Below are positions 1 to 8,445 of a stretch of 64,000 nucleotides of DNA, in pieces. Below the pieces are notes generated by a model. That model was not told the origin of the DNA and ran no database searches. It was given only the letters and a program-made list of their open reading frames with translations. Position 1 is the first letter of the stretch. Each line of letters begins with the position of its first letter. The translations under genes and the position numbers were made by a program. Origin of the DNA: Ruegeria sp. SCSIO 43209 (GTDB taxonomy: Bacteria; Pseudomonadota; Alphaproteobacteria; Rhodobacterales; Rhodobacteraceae); assembly GCF_019904295.1 (NCBI RefSeq), contig NZ_CP065359.1, positions 2,319,001-2,383,000 of the forward strand, given 5' to 3'.

Positions 1-719
1 TGCTCGTTACCAGAACGATCCCGGTAGACCAGCCCGGTTACTTTTTTCCCATCCAGAACCACATGCGACACAAGCGCTTTGGTGATGATGTTGAGGTTCT
101 GACGACCGCGAATGGGCTTGAGATAGGCGACGGCGGCGCTACAGCGGCGCCCATTGCGCGTGGTCAGTTGGAAGTAACCCACGCCTTCTTGCTCGGCCCC
201 GTTATAATCTGGGTTGAACGGGTAACCGGCGGCCTGTGCTGCTGCGACCCAGGCATCGCAGATCGGGCGCTGAATGCGCATGTTGGACACTGACAAGGGG
301 CCATCGACGCCATGATATTCATCCTCGCCGCGTTCTTGATCCTCACAGCGTTTGAACAGGGGTAGCACATCGTCCCAGCCCCAACCCTCGTTGCCCATTT
401 GCCGCCAGCGGTCGTAATCTTCCTTCTGGCCACGCACATAGAGCAACCCGTTCAGCGAAGATGAGCCACCCAGTACCTTGCCCCGTGGCCAGTCGATGGA
501 TCGACCGTTAAGGCCGGGGTCGGGCTCAGTGCGATAGCACCAGTCAACCGAGGGGTTATGCATCGTTTTGAAATAGCCGACGGGGATGTGAATCCACGGG
601 TTGGTATCGCGGCCACCTGCTTCGAGCAGCGCAACAGTTGTGTTGGGGTCTGCGCTCAACCGATTGGCAATGACACAGCCCGACGATCCTGCGCCAACAA
701 CTGCATAATCCACCTCCAT
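1..719 (-). CDS. GMC family oxidoreductase (choline dehydrogenase-like), N-terminal part
   Basis: FAD-dependent oxidoreductase of the glucose-methanol-choline family, which oxidises alcohols; the substrate is unknown. About 239 codons are visible and the C-terminal half lies beyond the left edge. The ADP-binding motif GAGSSGCVIANRLS is near residues 9-22, followed by LLEAGG, and the GMC signature GKVLGGSSSLNGLLYVRG is near residues 80-100. The start is fixed by a strong GGAAGGAGG ribosome-binding site a few bases before the ATG. It is divergent from the TRAP operon at 829 across about 110 bases. This suggests that the imported compound is an alcohol oxidised by this enzyme, which is inference from neighbourhood. 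Confidence 0.92.
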   Translation of the reverse strand, partial: MEVDYAVVGAGSSGCVIANRLSADPNTTVALLEAGGRDTNPWIHIPVGYFKTMHNPSVDWCYRTEPDPGLNGRSIDWPRGKVLGGSSSLNGLLYVRGQKEDYDRWRQMGNEGWGWDDVLPLFKRCEDQERGEDEYHGVDGPLSVSNMRIQRPICDAWVAAAQAAGYPFNPDYNGAEQEGVGYFQLTTRNGRRCSAAVAYLKPIRGRQNLNIITKALVSHVVLDGKKVTGLVYRDRSGNE

Positions 720-828
720 GACCGCCTCCTTCCAAACTCGCTGAAAAAAACTCTATGCAAGATGCAAGAATTATACTAGCCTTTTTTGATACAAAACGTC
801 TCAATAATTGCGATCAGGGAGGTAAGCA

Positions 829-2067
829 ATGGAGATCGGACGGAAACTAAGTGGTATTTCACGGCGAGATTTCTTCCGCGTGGCCGGGCGTTACGGCATG
901 AGTTCGACACTGCTGGCGGCAGGCGGGTTCGGCGGCGCGATGAGTCTGGCGAATCTGGCGCAGGCCGCCGAATCCACCTATGAGAAGCGCTTTTCGAAAG
1001 AGCCGAAGCACACGCTGAAATTCGGCGCGTCGGGTTTCAACACCCGCAACCTGTTGATTGAGCGCGCCGGCGCAATCGAGTTCGCGCGCGACCTGGAAGA
1101 ACGCACGGACGGCGAGATTCGCATCGAATTCATCGGCGACAACCAGATCTGCGGCCAGCTGAGCTGTGTCGAAAAGACCCAACAGGGGATCGTCGATATT
1201 TATGCTGCCTCAACTCAGAACTCGGCCGGAGGCGCACCTTATCTGAACGTGCTGGACTATGCCTATATGTTCCCCAGCCGCGCGGCGCAGTATCACTTCT
1301 TCTATAGCCCGGCGAGCCAGCGCATCCTGCGTGATCCGCTGGAAAAACGGCACGGGTTGAAGTTCCTGTTTACCCATTGTGAGCTACGCGGCCTGCAAAT
1401 GGGTTCGACCTTTGCCGACAAGCCGACCGTCACCAAACTGGAAGAGTTGTTTGGTACCAAGAACCGCGTGACGGGTACGCAGTTGGGCCGGATTGCAATG
1501 CAATTGCTGAATCTGAACCCAGTCCCGGTGGCTTGGGAAGAGACGCTGGATGCGCTTAAGACAGGGCTGATCGATGGGGCGGAAACCTGGGCCTCGGCCG
1601 TGGCTTACGCCAACATGGCGCCGGTGGTTTCGCAGTCGGTCAATCTGAAATTTTTCTGCGGCACTGAACATACGTCCATGTCGGCCGAGGTCTTTGACGG
1701 CCTGAGTGGAGAATTGCAAGACGCAGTTATGGAATCTTCCTACTTCACTCAAGCGTTGATCCAGGGTGCGAATGAAGCCGCATTGCTGAATACGGTAGGC
1801 TTCTCGGAGCCGCAATTGCCGGACACTATCTTCGCCGAAAATGGCGTGCGCCCGGCATTCCTGGCTGACGATCAGATCAAGCTGGCCGAAGAGATGTGCG
1901 CTCCGAACTACAACCCAGAGCCTTGGGCCCAGTGGCGCGAACGTCTGAATAAATGGGCAGGCGGCATTGATACCTATCAGGAAATCTACGACATCGCGCG
2001 CGAGATTCCGGCCGACACCCTGCCGGAAAATGTCGAACCGCGCCGTTGGTGGAAAGGCGAAGCCTGA
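829..2067 (+). CDS. TRAP transporter solute-binding protein (DctP family)
   Basis: Periplasmic substrate-binding subunit of a tripartite TRAP transporter, 412 aa. The N-terminus carries a Tat-like signal (ISRRDFFRVAG, then a hydrophobic stretch and an AQAAE cleavage region near residue 45), as in many DctP proteins exported folded. The fold signature is the central region with LGRIAMQLLNLNPVPVAWEE and the DGAETW motif, typical of carboxylate-binding DctP proteins. An AGGGAGGTAAGCA site precedes the ATG. It is the first gene of a P-Q-M operon followed by an IclR regulator. The ligand is unknown; a small carboxylate or sulfonate is usual for the family. Confidence 0.93.
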   Translation: MEIGRKLSGISRRDFFRVAGRYGMSSTLLAAGGFGGAMSLANLAQAAESTYEKRFSKEPKHTLKFGASGFNTRNLLIERAGAIEFARDLEERTDGEIRIEFIGDNQICGQLSCVEKTQQGIVDIYAASTQNSAGGAPYLNVLDYAYMFPSRAAQYHFFYSPASQRILRDPLEKRHGLKFLFTHCELRGLQMGSTFADKPTVTKLEELFGTKNRVTGTQLGRIAMQLLNLNPVPVAWEETLDALKTGLIDGAETWASAVAYANMAPVVSQSVNLKFFCGTEHTSMSAEVFDGLSGELQDAVMESSYFTQALIQGANEAALLNTVGFSEPQLPDTIFAENGVRPAFLADDQIKLAEEMCAPNYNPEPWAQWRERLNKWAGGIDTYQEIYDIAREIPADTLPENVEPRRWWKGEA

Positions 2068-2079
2068 TAGACTGTTACG

Positions 2080-2102
2080 AGCCGGCCCTGAGCGGGCCGG
2101 TT
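2080..2102 (+). promoter_or_regulatory. Intercistronic hairpin between dctP and dctQ
   Basis: CCGGCCC (2082-2088), loop TGAGC, then GGGCCGG (2094-2100) form a perfect 7-bp G+C stem, extendable by G-T and A-T pairs. It lies 13 bases after the stop codon of the binding-protein gene and is followed by only two T residues. It therefore looks like an mRNA 3'-end stabiliser or partial attenuator that keeps the binding protein more abundant than the permeases, rather than a full terminator. The second TRAP operon has a comparable hairpin at the same place (7825-7845). Confidence 0.6.
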
Positions 2103-2133
2103 CAACTTTATACCGACTGGGAGGACGGGGTTC

Positions 2134-2799
2134 ATGTCGTTTTGGGCAGACATCGGCGCGATTTTCAGCGCCTTTCTCAGCCAGGATTCGTTCGAGATTC
2201 AATCCGCGCTGGAATCCGACGCCGCCTGGGTGTTGGGCGCGATTGTCTCGGCGATTGGCGGAATCGTGATCATGTTGATCTATCGGGCGGTGCCCTTTGT
2301 TGAACGTCATCTGGAACGGTCGGTGATGGTGTATTCCTACCTTGCGATCGCATTAATCATCTTCTGGGGCGTGATCGACCGGTTTGTGTTCAACGATCAG
2401 GAACCCTGGTCGACCACCATTCCCCCGCTGCTGTTCATGGTCATGGCGTGGTTTGGGGCGTCGTACAATGTCCGCCTGCGCACACATTTGAGCTTCAGCG
2501 AATTCCGCACTGCAATGCCGAGGGCTGGGCAATTGGCTTGCCTGATACTCGACGCGATATTGTGGTTCATCTTTGCGGTGATCGTCATCGTGACCACAAC
2601 ACGGCTGGTGGCATTGTCGGCATCAAACTTTCAGATCGTTCTGGGAACAGACAATATCATGCAGTGGTGGTTCCTTCTGGCCGCACCGCTGTCGTTCTTT
2701 CTGATGGTCGGGCGCGTGTTTCAGAACCTTGCCGATGATCTGAACAACTGGAAAACAGGCGAGCCGCTGATCAAGCAGGCCGTGATCGGAGCAGACTGA
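2134..2799 (+). CDS. TRAP transporter small permease (DctQ family)
   Basis: Small membrane subunit of the TRAP transporter, 221 aa, longer than the usual 160-180 aa. Several hydrophobic segments are visible: around residues 28-50 (WVLGAIVSAIGGIVIMLI), 65-85, 98-110, 136-155 and 175-195. The start follows TGGGAGGACGGGG with good spacing. It overlaps the large permease gene by one base (TGATG), so the two are translationally coupled. The family assignment rests mainly on size, membrane topology and its place between DctP and DctM. Confidence 0.85.
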   Translation: MSFWADIGAIFSAFLSQDSFEIQSALESDAAWVLGAIVSAIGGIVIMLIYRAVPFVERHLERSVMVYSYLAIALIIFWGVIDRFVFNDQEPWSTTIPPLLFMVMAWFGASYNVRLRTHLSFSEFRTAMPRAGQLACLILDAILWFIFAVIVIVTTTRLVALSASNFQIVLGTDNIMQWWFLLAAPLSFFLMVGRVFQNLADDLNNWKTGEPLIKQAVIGAD

Positions 2800-4157
2800 T
2801 GACAGACGGAACTATGGTCACACTGATCTCTCTTGCGGTCACCTTTCTGTTCATGCTGGGCGTGCCGGTTTTGCTGGTAATCGGCTATTGGGTCATCGGC
2901 TGTTCGTTTGTTCTTGGCCTAACGCTGGACAACATGGGTGCTGAACTTCTGAACGTGTTCAACAAGGGTTTCGCCTTGCTGGCGATGCCGCTTTTCATCC
3001 TGACCGGCGACCTGATCAATAAATCGGGCATCGCGCGGCGGCTCAGCGATTTCGCCTATGCCTGTCTGGGCTGGATACGCGGTGGATTAGCGATGGCGTC
3101 ACTCGGCGCTTGTGGGCTGTTTGCTGCGATCTCGGGGTCGAACTCGGCAACGACAGCCACCATTGGCTCGATGCTGCACCCCGAGATGGTCAAAGGGGGG
3201 TATGACGAACGGTTCAGCGCGGCCACGGCGGCGGCAGGCGGTACGGTGGGGATCATCATTCCTCCCTCGATTATCTTCATCGTCTACGGCTTCCTGATGA
3301 ACCTGCCGATTTCCGAGCTATTCGTGGCGGGTATCCTTCCGGGCGCGCTGATGGTTTTTGGCATGCAATTCGCGTGCTGGATCATTTGCCGCATGAACGG
3401 GTGGGGTCATCTGATCCCGCTGCAACTGAACCGGGTGCTGAAGACCGCATTCGGGGCATGGCTTGGATTTTTCGCCATCGGCCTGGTGCTGTGGGGTATC
3501 TATACGGGCAAATTCTCACCAACTGAGGCAGCCGGAGTGACGGTCGGCTTCTGCGTTATTGCAGGGTTGGTCAGCTATCCGATCAATCGGATCATGGGCG
3601 CGCGGAACGACATCTCACCCACCGAAAAAAGCTATGCCGAGATGTTTGTCGTCGAAGGCTTCACGATCCCCGAGATCCCCTCAATCGTGATCCGCTCGGC
3701 CCAGATCACAGGTATCCTCGCACCGCTGATCGCGATTTCTGTGGTGATGCAGCAGATCCTTTCATTGCTTGGCGCTCAGCAAACCATTGGGGATTTCGTA
3801 ACCTCGATGGGAGGCTACCATGCGGTTCTGTTTACTTCGATGGTGATCGTTTTCTTCTCGGGCATGGTACTCGAAAGCCTGCCTGTCACGATCATCCTGG
3901 CCCCGATTCTGGCACCGATTGCGGCCTCGGTCGGGATTGATCCGATCCATTTCTCGGTAATCTTCCTTGTGGGGGCTTCGATTGGCTTCATCACACCACC
4001 CTACGGTCTCAATCTCTACGTGGCATCAGGGGTGACTGGCGTTCCCTACTTCCGTCTGCTTCGGTACACTGTGCCCTATCTAGCAGCGCTGATATCAGTG
4101 TGGATTTTGATCTCGCTTGTACCTGATCTGGCCTTGATCCTGCTGCCAAATAACTAG
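2799..4157 (+). CDS. TRAP transporter large permease (DctM family)
   Basis: Large membrane subunit, which carries the substrate translocation path driven by a sodium gradient. It has 452 aa and about 12 transmembrane helices. Family hallmarks are the MPLFILTGDLINKSGIARRL segment near residue 65, GLFAAISGSNSATTATIG near residue 105, GGTVGIIIPPSIIFIVYG near residue 148, and the closing IGFITPPYGLNLYV repeat near residue 395. The start codon overlaps the stop of the small permease gene. Confidence 0.95.
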   Translation: MTDGTMVTLISLAVTFLFMLGVPVLLVIGYWVIGCSFVLGLTLDNMGAELLNVFNKGFALLAMPLFILTGDLINKSGIARRLSDFAYACLGWIRGGLAMASLGACGLFAAISGSNSATTATIGSMLHPEMVKGGYDERFSAATAAAGGTVGIIIPPSIIFIVYGFLMNLPISELFVAGILPGALMVFGMQFACWIICRMNGWGHLIPLQLNRVLKTAFGAWLGFFAIGLVLWGIYTGKFSPTEAAGVTVGFCVIAGLVSYPINRIMGARNDISPTEKSYAEMFVVEGFTIPEIPSIVIRSAQITGILAPLIAISVVMQQILSLLGAQQTIGDFVTSMGGYHAVLFTSMVIVFFSGMVLESLPVTIILAPILAPIAASVGIDPIHFSVIFLVGASIGFITPPYGLNLYVASGVTGVPYFRLLRYTVPYLAALISVWILISLVPDLALILLPNN

Positions 4158-4168
4158 ACTGTTGCGGG

Positions 4169-4948
4169 ATGGCCGAAACGGAAACACAAGACAAAGAAAC
4201 CCAGATCCCAACTAACTTGCGCCTTCTCCTCATCCTTGAGGAGGTGGCGCGACGCGGGGTTGCCGTCAAACCATCGGACCTGATCGAGGCACTCGGTCTG
4301 GCGAAACCAACAATCCACCGTTTGTTGCAAACAGCAGAGGCCGAAGGTTTCCTGCAGCGTGATCTGGATGGCCGCTCATACGGTCCCGGGCACCGTCTAA
4401 GGTTGCTTTCAGTCAACACCATGTCGTCCGAGCATCTGCGCACAGCGCGTTTGGCGATCTTACGCAGTGTCGCCGAGCAGGTTGGTGAGACCTGCAATCT
4501 CGCCATCCCTGACCGAGAGGGCATGATCTATCTTGACCGGGTTGAGACGAAGTGGCCTTTGCGCATTCAATTACCGGTCGGGACACAGGTTCCCTTTCAT
4601 TGCACCGCCAGCGGCAAGATGTACTTGTCCACGCTCCGGCAGAAAACGCTGGATGGATTTCTTTCAGCAGGAAATCTACAGCCACAGACTGAAAGTTCCC
4701 TGACCGATCCGCAGTCATTGCGCATGGAAATCCAACATATCGCTCAGAACGGTTATTCCACTGATGATGAAGAGTTCATGAGTGGAATGGCAGCCCTAGC
4801 AGTACCCGTTCAAGATGGGCAAGGCCGATTGGTGGGCACACTTTCGGTTCATGCACCGACACAACGTCACAACGTCAACAGCCTGATGTCGTTTCTGGGT
4901 ATCCTGAAAAAGGGGGCAAATGAACTTTCGGCTCTGTTAACCACGTGA
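4169..4948 (+). CDS. IclR family transcriptional regulator
   Basis: DNA-binding regulator of 259 aa. The N-terminal winged helix-turn-helix (LLLILEEVARRGVAVKPSDL... LAKPTIHRLLQ, about residues 15-52) is followed by the IclR effector domain, with ETCNLAIPDREGMIYLDRVE near residue 110 and PFHCTASGKMYLS near residue 140. It lies 11 bases after the TRAP large permease gene, so it is probably co-transcribed with, and controls, the transporter and the divergent GMC oxidoreductase. The 286 bases downstream (4949-5234) show no gene or clear site. Confidence 0.93.
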   Translation: MAETETQDKETQIPTNLRLLLILEEVARRGVAVKPSDLIEALGLAKPTIHRLLQTAEAEGFLQRDLDGRSYGPGHRLRLLSVNTMSSEHLRTARLAILRSVAEQVGETCNLAIPDREGMIYLDRVETKWPLRIQLPVGTQVPFHCTASGKMYLSTLRQKTLDGFLSAGNLQPQTESSLTDPQSLRMEIQHIAQNGYSTDDEEFMSGMAALAVPVQDGQGRLVGTLSVHAPTQRHNVNSLMSFLGILKKGANELSALLTT

Positions 4949-5234
4949 CCAGAACCTGAAAGACAGCCGCGACATAATAATTTTTGCCCGATTGCCACGG
5001 CAGGCATCGTCCGGTTCAGGGCATTCTGCATCGCAACGGATGAGCCGCGCACAAAGGCCTTCCTCTCAGCAATCACTCTCACAGCTCTCTTGGTCTGCTA
5101 GCCATAAACTCTGAGTCTAAGAATTATTCACACCAGTAATTCAAGTTGGATTGGCCGCGCATGCCGAATCCGGACCGTACATCGTTGGTTGATTCGAGCG
5201 AGTAGATTTCCAGAGATAGCCTTAAAGGACAGGA

Positions 5235-6287
5235 TCACTCGACAGTGCGGGCAGGACCGAGTGATTGACGTAGTCTTATTTCTGTCGGCAACTCAACACT
5301 TTGACCGCTGTGCGCATCACGGAGTATCTGGATCAGCATCCCTGCAGCGCGACGACCCATCTCGCGATGTGGGACATGGACCGTCGTAAGAGCGGGTTCG
5401 GCGAGCATTGCAATTTCGATATCGTCAAAACCGGTAATTGAGAGGTCCCTAGGCACCTCAAGCCCCATTTCCCGAGCCGCGCGTAAGGCTCCGACCGCCA
5501 AAACGTCATTGACGCACATCACGGCAGTCGTTTCTGGTGCGGCTGTCATGACCTCGCGCAAAGCAACTTCACCAGTTTCAACGCCGTAAGCGGTTTCGAC
5601 AAGAAACATTGTATTCGGGTCTTGACCGGCCTCTTGTTTGGCATCCCGAATGCCTCGAACGCGTTCCCTTGCCCGATCATTCGAAGCGGTTGGTGCAGAG
5701 ATACACGCGATATGCCGATGCCCATATCCAATGACCTGCCGGGCAAGGGCAAACATCGCAGCCCGATTGTCAAAGCCGATGGCCGGCGGGGATTGGGCAG
5801 GATCAAATGACCAGGCGATCAAAGTTGGTACACGCTGCTTTTCCAGAAACGCATAGATTTCCGGTTCGCGATCGTACCCAATCAGCAGCAACCCATCTGC
5901 ACCCCGCGCTACCAACGCACGCACCTGTTGTTCTTCCAGCTCTGAATCATAGGCGGACGAAGCAACCAAAAGCGTTTTACCATGCCGCACCAGTTCTTCC
6001 TGAAACGCCTGTAGTCCGCGTGCAAAAACAGCGTTCTCCATAGTCGGTATCACGGCGGCAATCGTATTTGTCTGCCTTGCTGCAAGGGCTTGGGCTCCGA
6101 AATTTGGCGCGTACCCAAGTTCTCGTACAGCTGCCAGAACTCGTTCCCTTGTGCTTTGCCCTACCCGCTCTGGCGAGTTCAGGCACCGCGAGACAGTTGC
6201 GGTGGACACGTTCGCATGTCGGGCAACATCTGCAAGGGTTGGGACTGTGTTTTCGTGACCGCTTTGAGGCATGGTTTTTCTTGTCAT
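5235..6287 (-). CDS. LacI family transcriptional regulator (GntR-like), probable regulator of the dihydroxypropanesulfonate operon
   Basis: Repressor of 350 aa. The LacI helix-turn-helix PTLADVARHANVSTATVSRCLN is at residues 16-37, with the hinge-helix region RVLAAVRELGYAPN after it. The periplasmic-binding-protein-like effector domain follows (TIAAVIPTMENAVFARGLQ; the late motif FDDIEIAMLAEPALTTV is typical). It is divergent from the TRAP/hpsN/suyAB operon, and two palindromic operator-like sites lie in the shared intergenic region. Control of that operon is inferred from this arrangement; the effector is unknown. Confidence 0.92.
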   Translation of the reverse strand: MTRKTMPQSGHENTVPTLADVARHANVSTATVSRCLNSPERVGQSTRERVLAAVRELGYAPNFGAQALAARQTNTIAAVIPTMENAVFARGLQAFQEELVRHGKTLLVASSAYDSELEEQQVRALVARGADGLLLIGYDREPEIYAFLEKQRVPTLIAWSFDPAQSPPAIGFDNRAAMFALARQVIGYGHRHIACISAPTASNDRARERVRGIRDAKQEAGQDPNTMFLVETAYGVETGEVALREVMTAAPETTAVMCVNDVLAVGALRAAREMGLEVPRDLSITGFDDIEIAMLAEPALTTVHVPHREMGRRAAGMLIQILRDAHSGQSVELPTEIRLRQSLGPARTVE

Positions 6288-6360
6288 TCTGGATGGGCAA
6301 CTAGCTCAAGACAAATTCTATCAAAAGCACGATTTGTCGGGAACCTACAGCACATATGCA

Positions 6361-6376
6361 ATGTAAGCGCTTGCAT
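6361..6376. promoter_or_regulatory. LacI-type operator, copy 1 (imperfect)
   Basis: ATGTAAGCGCTTGCAT is a 16-bp near-palindrome around the LacI-family core AAGCGCTT. It lies between the LacI regulator (start 6287) and the small membrane protein (start 6444). Its centre is 22 bp, about two helical turns, from that of the second copy, so two repressor dimers could bind on the same face of the DNA. Confidence 0.75.
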
Positions 6377-6382
6377 AACAAA

Positions 6383-6398
6383 ATGTAAGCGCTTACAT
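6383..6398. promoter_or_regulatory. LacI-type operator, copy 2 (perfect palindrome)
   Basis: ATGTAAGCGCTTACAT is a perfect 16-bp palindrome with the central CG typical of LacI/GalR operators. It lies 46 bases before the first gene of the rightward operon and is the best candidate binding site for the divergent LacI regulator. Confidence 0.8.
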
Positions 6399-6443
6399 TG
6401 CGGACGACTCAGTGCGAGACATTGGATGGGTTGGGGAGGACGC

Positions 6444-6635
6444 ATGCCATACTTGATAGCTGGAATATTGCTGCTCGCGTTTGTAGCGAACGTAGTGATC
6501 GGAGCAGTCTCGAATGCGCCCTTGGTCAACAATATCTGGGAAATGTTGATCTTGTTTGCTGCGGCCATCGCCTTTTCGATCGGCATTCTGCGGAGCGAAG
6601 CAAAAGAAATTTCGGAGAAAAAATCAAAGGAATAA
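6444..6635 (+). CDS. Small two-helix membrane protein preceding the TRAP operon
   Basis: A 63-aa peptide that I do not recognise as a named family. It has two hydrophobic segments (LIAGILLLAFVANVVIGAV, about residues 4-22, and WEMLILFAAAIAFSIGIL, about 32-49) and a charged, lysine-rich C-terminus (RSEAKEISEKKSKE). The start is supported by a GGGGAGGA site directly upstream. It is the first gene after the LacI operators and lies 31 bases before the TRAP binding-protein gene, so it is probably in the same operon. A role as an accessory or assembly subunit of the transporter is a guess. Confidence 0.75.
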   Translation: MPYLIAGILLLAFVANVVIGAVSNAPLVNNIWEMLILFAAAIAFSIGILRSEAKEISEKKSKE

Positions 6636-6666
6636 ATCCGAAAAAAGTCCAACGGGAGGAGAACAC

Positions 6667-7812
6667 ATGGACAAGACTAAACAGGAGCTGGCTTCGGCCG
6701 AGCGTCGGAATTTTTTGAAACTCGCGGGCACCGGCTCGTTCACGGCAGCTATGGTCGCCGGCGCGGCTGGGACATTGTGGTCCAGCGAAGCGGCAGCACA
6801 GACCGCCGCCGAGGAACGCGATCGCGAAAACGCGGCTGAATTCAAGATGACGTTGGCAACGGCCTATGTTCTGGGCGCGTCTCGCAGCTATCCGATCATG
6901 CAGCTGGACCTGAAAGAAAACATCCAGAACATGACGAATGGCAAGGTCTATGTGAAACTGGCGCCCGGTGGTCAGCTTGGTGCAGGTGGTGCTTTGGCGC
7001 AGGCGGTTCAGGGGGGGACCATTCAAGCCGCGCAACACTCGTTGTCAAATTTCGCGCCCTTCGCAAGCGTCGTCGACCTGATCAACCTTCCATATTTCTG
7101 CGGGTCCAACCAGCGGTTCACGAACCTAACTTCCTCTGAAGCTTGGAAGGCGGAAGTAGACCCCAAGATCGCGGCATCCGGCTTTAAAGCGCTGATGTAT
7201 ATCGTGATCGATCCGCGCGTCGTCGCTGTTCGCCAGGGAGGCAACGCAATTATCACCCCCGGCGATATGTCCGGTGTCAAATTCCGCGTACCCGGATCAA
7301 AAATGCTGCAGCAGTATTATGGCATGGTGGGTGCGAACCCGACGCCTGTTGCGTGGGGTGAGACTCCGTCAGCGATCCGGCAAGGCGTCGCAGATGCGCT
7401 TGATCCCTCGGTGGGCGCGCTGCATGTCTTTGGCTTTGGTGAGATCCTCAGCCATGTGACCTTCACTCAGGCGGTGCCGGACAGTCAGGTCTATTCGATC
7501 AACCTTGAATGGTTCGACAGCCTGCCGATGGACGTCAAGGAAGGTATCGAATTTGCGGGCGAAGTCACCCAGCAGCAGAACCTGTCCAAAGTGCCTTCGG
7601 CACGGGCCTACGCCATGTCTCAATTGATCGCGAACGGCGTCGAGTTCCACTCGCTCAGCGAAGATCAGTTGGGCGAATGGAAAGAGGTCGGTGGCTATCA
7701 GCGTAGCGAATGGGACAGCTTCAAGACCGAGCTGGCCGGATCGATGGATGCGTTCGCCAAGCTGGAAGAAGCCGCAGACACGCGTGCGAAATACTACGTG
7801 CACGACGCCTGA
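6667..7812 (+). CDS. TRAP transporter solute-binding protein, probable 2,3-dihydroxypropane-1-sulfonate uptake
   Basis: Periplasmic binding protein of 381 aa. The Tat-like N-terminus is ERRNFLKLAGTGSFTAAMVAG with a likely cleavage after AAAQ near residue 41. The DctP-like core includes GGQLGAGGALAQAVQGG and VAWGETPSAIRQGVADALDP. The start at ATG 6667 follows ACGGGAGGAG, and the longer in-frame reading upstream belongs to the preceding small gene. It heads the transporter genes in front of an HpsN-type dehydrogenase and SuyAB. Import of dihydroxypropanesulfonate (as for HpsKLM of roseobacters) is therefore the best inference. Confidence 0.92.
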   Translation: MDKTKQELASAERRNFLKLAGTGSFTAAMVAGAAGTLWSSEAAAQTAAEERDRENAAEFKMTLATAYVLGASRSYPIMQLDLKENIQNMTNGKVYVKLAPGGQLGAGGALAQAVQGGTIQAAQHSLSNFAPFASVVDLINLPYFCGSNQRFTNLTSSEAWKAEVDPKIAASGFKALMYIVIDPRVVAVRQGGNAIITPGDMSGVKFRVPGSKMLQQYYGMVGANPTPVAWGETPSAIRQGVADALDPSVGALHVFGFGEILSHVTFTQAVPDSQVYSINLEWFDSLPMDVKEGIEFAGEVTQQQNLSKVPSARAYAMSQLIANGVEFHSLSEDQLGEWKEVGGYQRSEWDSFKTELAGSMDAFAKLEEAADTRAKYYVHDA

Positions 7813-7824
7813 TCGCGTCTTCGG

Positions 7825-7845
7825 GCCGGCGCGTCCAGCGTCGGC
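7825..7845 (+). promoter_or_regulatory. Intercistronic hairpin after the second TRAP binding-protein gene
   Basis: GCCGGCGC (7825-7832), loop GTCCA, then GCGTCGGC (7838-7845) give an 8-bp stem with one G-T pair, 12 bases after the stop codon. No T-run follows. It lies in the longest gap of the operon (102 bases) and parallels the hairpin at 2080-2102. A role in lowering expression of the permeases relative to the binding protein is inferred. Confidence 0.55.
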
Positions 7846-7914
7846 TCATCCGATGTTTGCCCATTAAAAACCCACTAGAACACGTCACCGCCGCGTGACG
7901 GTAGTGAGGATGCT

Positions 7915-8430
7915 ATGTCTCAGCTCTTTCGAGCGATTGATAAAAATGCCGAACGTTGGCTGCTTTTAGTCTTCTACGTCATGCTCGTCGGCACGATGTT
8001 TATCGAAGTGGTCCGGCGCGAGGTCTTTGCCTACTCGTCCATCTGGGGCGAAGAAATCGTCCGGTATGCGTTCATCTATCTCGCATGGATCGGTGCCGCC
8101 GCTGCAGTCAAGGAACGCGGGCATATCCGCATTGATGTTCTGATGCACTACGTCCCGCGCACGGTCAAAACGCTGCTGTACATCTTCGGCGACATCGTGA
8201 TGTTCATCGTGGCACTCGTCGCGATCTATTGGTCGTGGGAGACAGTCCACGTGTCCTGGAAATTCGGGTCTGTCACACACGGCCTGCGGATCAGCCAGGT
8301 CTTTTTCCTCATGGCGGTGCCGTTTGGCTTCGCGCTGGTCATCTTTCGGCTGGTGCAGTCCTTCCTCCGCGACATTGCCGACCTTCGAACGGGCCGTCCC
8401 GTCTACGAAGGCGACAAGCTGTTTGATTAA
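7915..8430 (+). CDS. TRAP transporter small permease (DctQ family)
   Basis: Small membrane subunit, 171 aa, the usual length. Four hydrophobic segments are visible (about residues 17-35, 50-65, 88-110 and 130-150). The DctQ pattern WGEEIVRYAFIYLAWIGAAAAVKERGHIRID is clear near residues 43-73. It follows the binding protein of the same operon and lies 15 bases before the large permease gene. Confidence 0.92.
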   Translation: MSQLFRAIDKNAERWLLLVFYVMLVGTMFIEVVRREVFAYSSIWGEEIVRYAFIYLAWIGAAAAVKERGHIRIDVLMHYVPRTVKTLLYIFGDIVMFIVALVAIYWSWETVHVSWKFGSVTHGLRISQVFFLMAVPFGFALVIFRLVQSFLRDIADLRTGRPVYEGDKLFD

Positions 8431-8445
8431 GGGAGGGCCTGAGCC

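Noticed and set aside
1384..2310. 308-codon minus-strand frame
   Set aside because: Antisense to the TRAP binding protein, no ribosome-binding site or recognisable domain.
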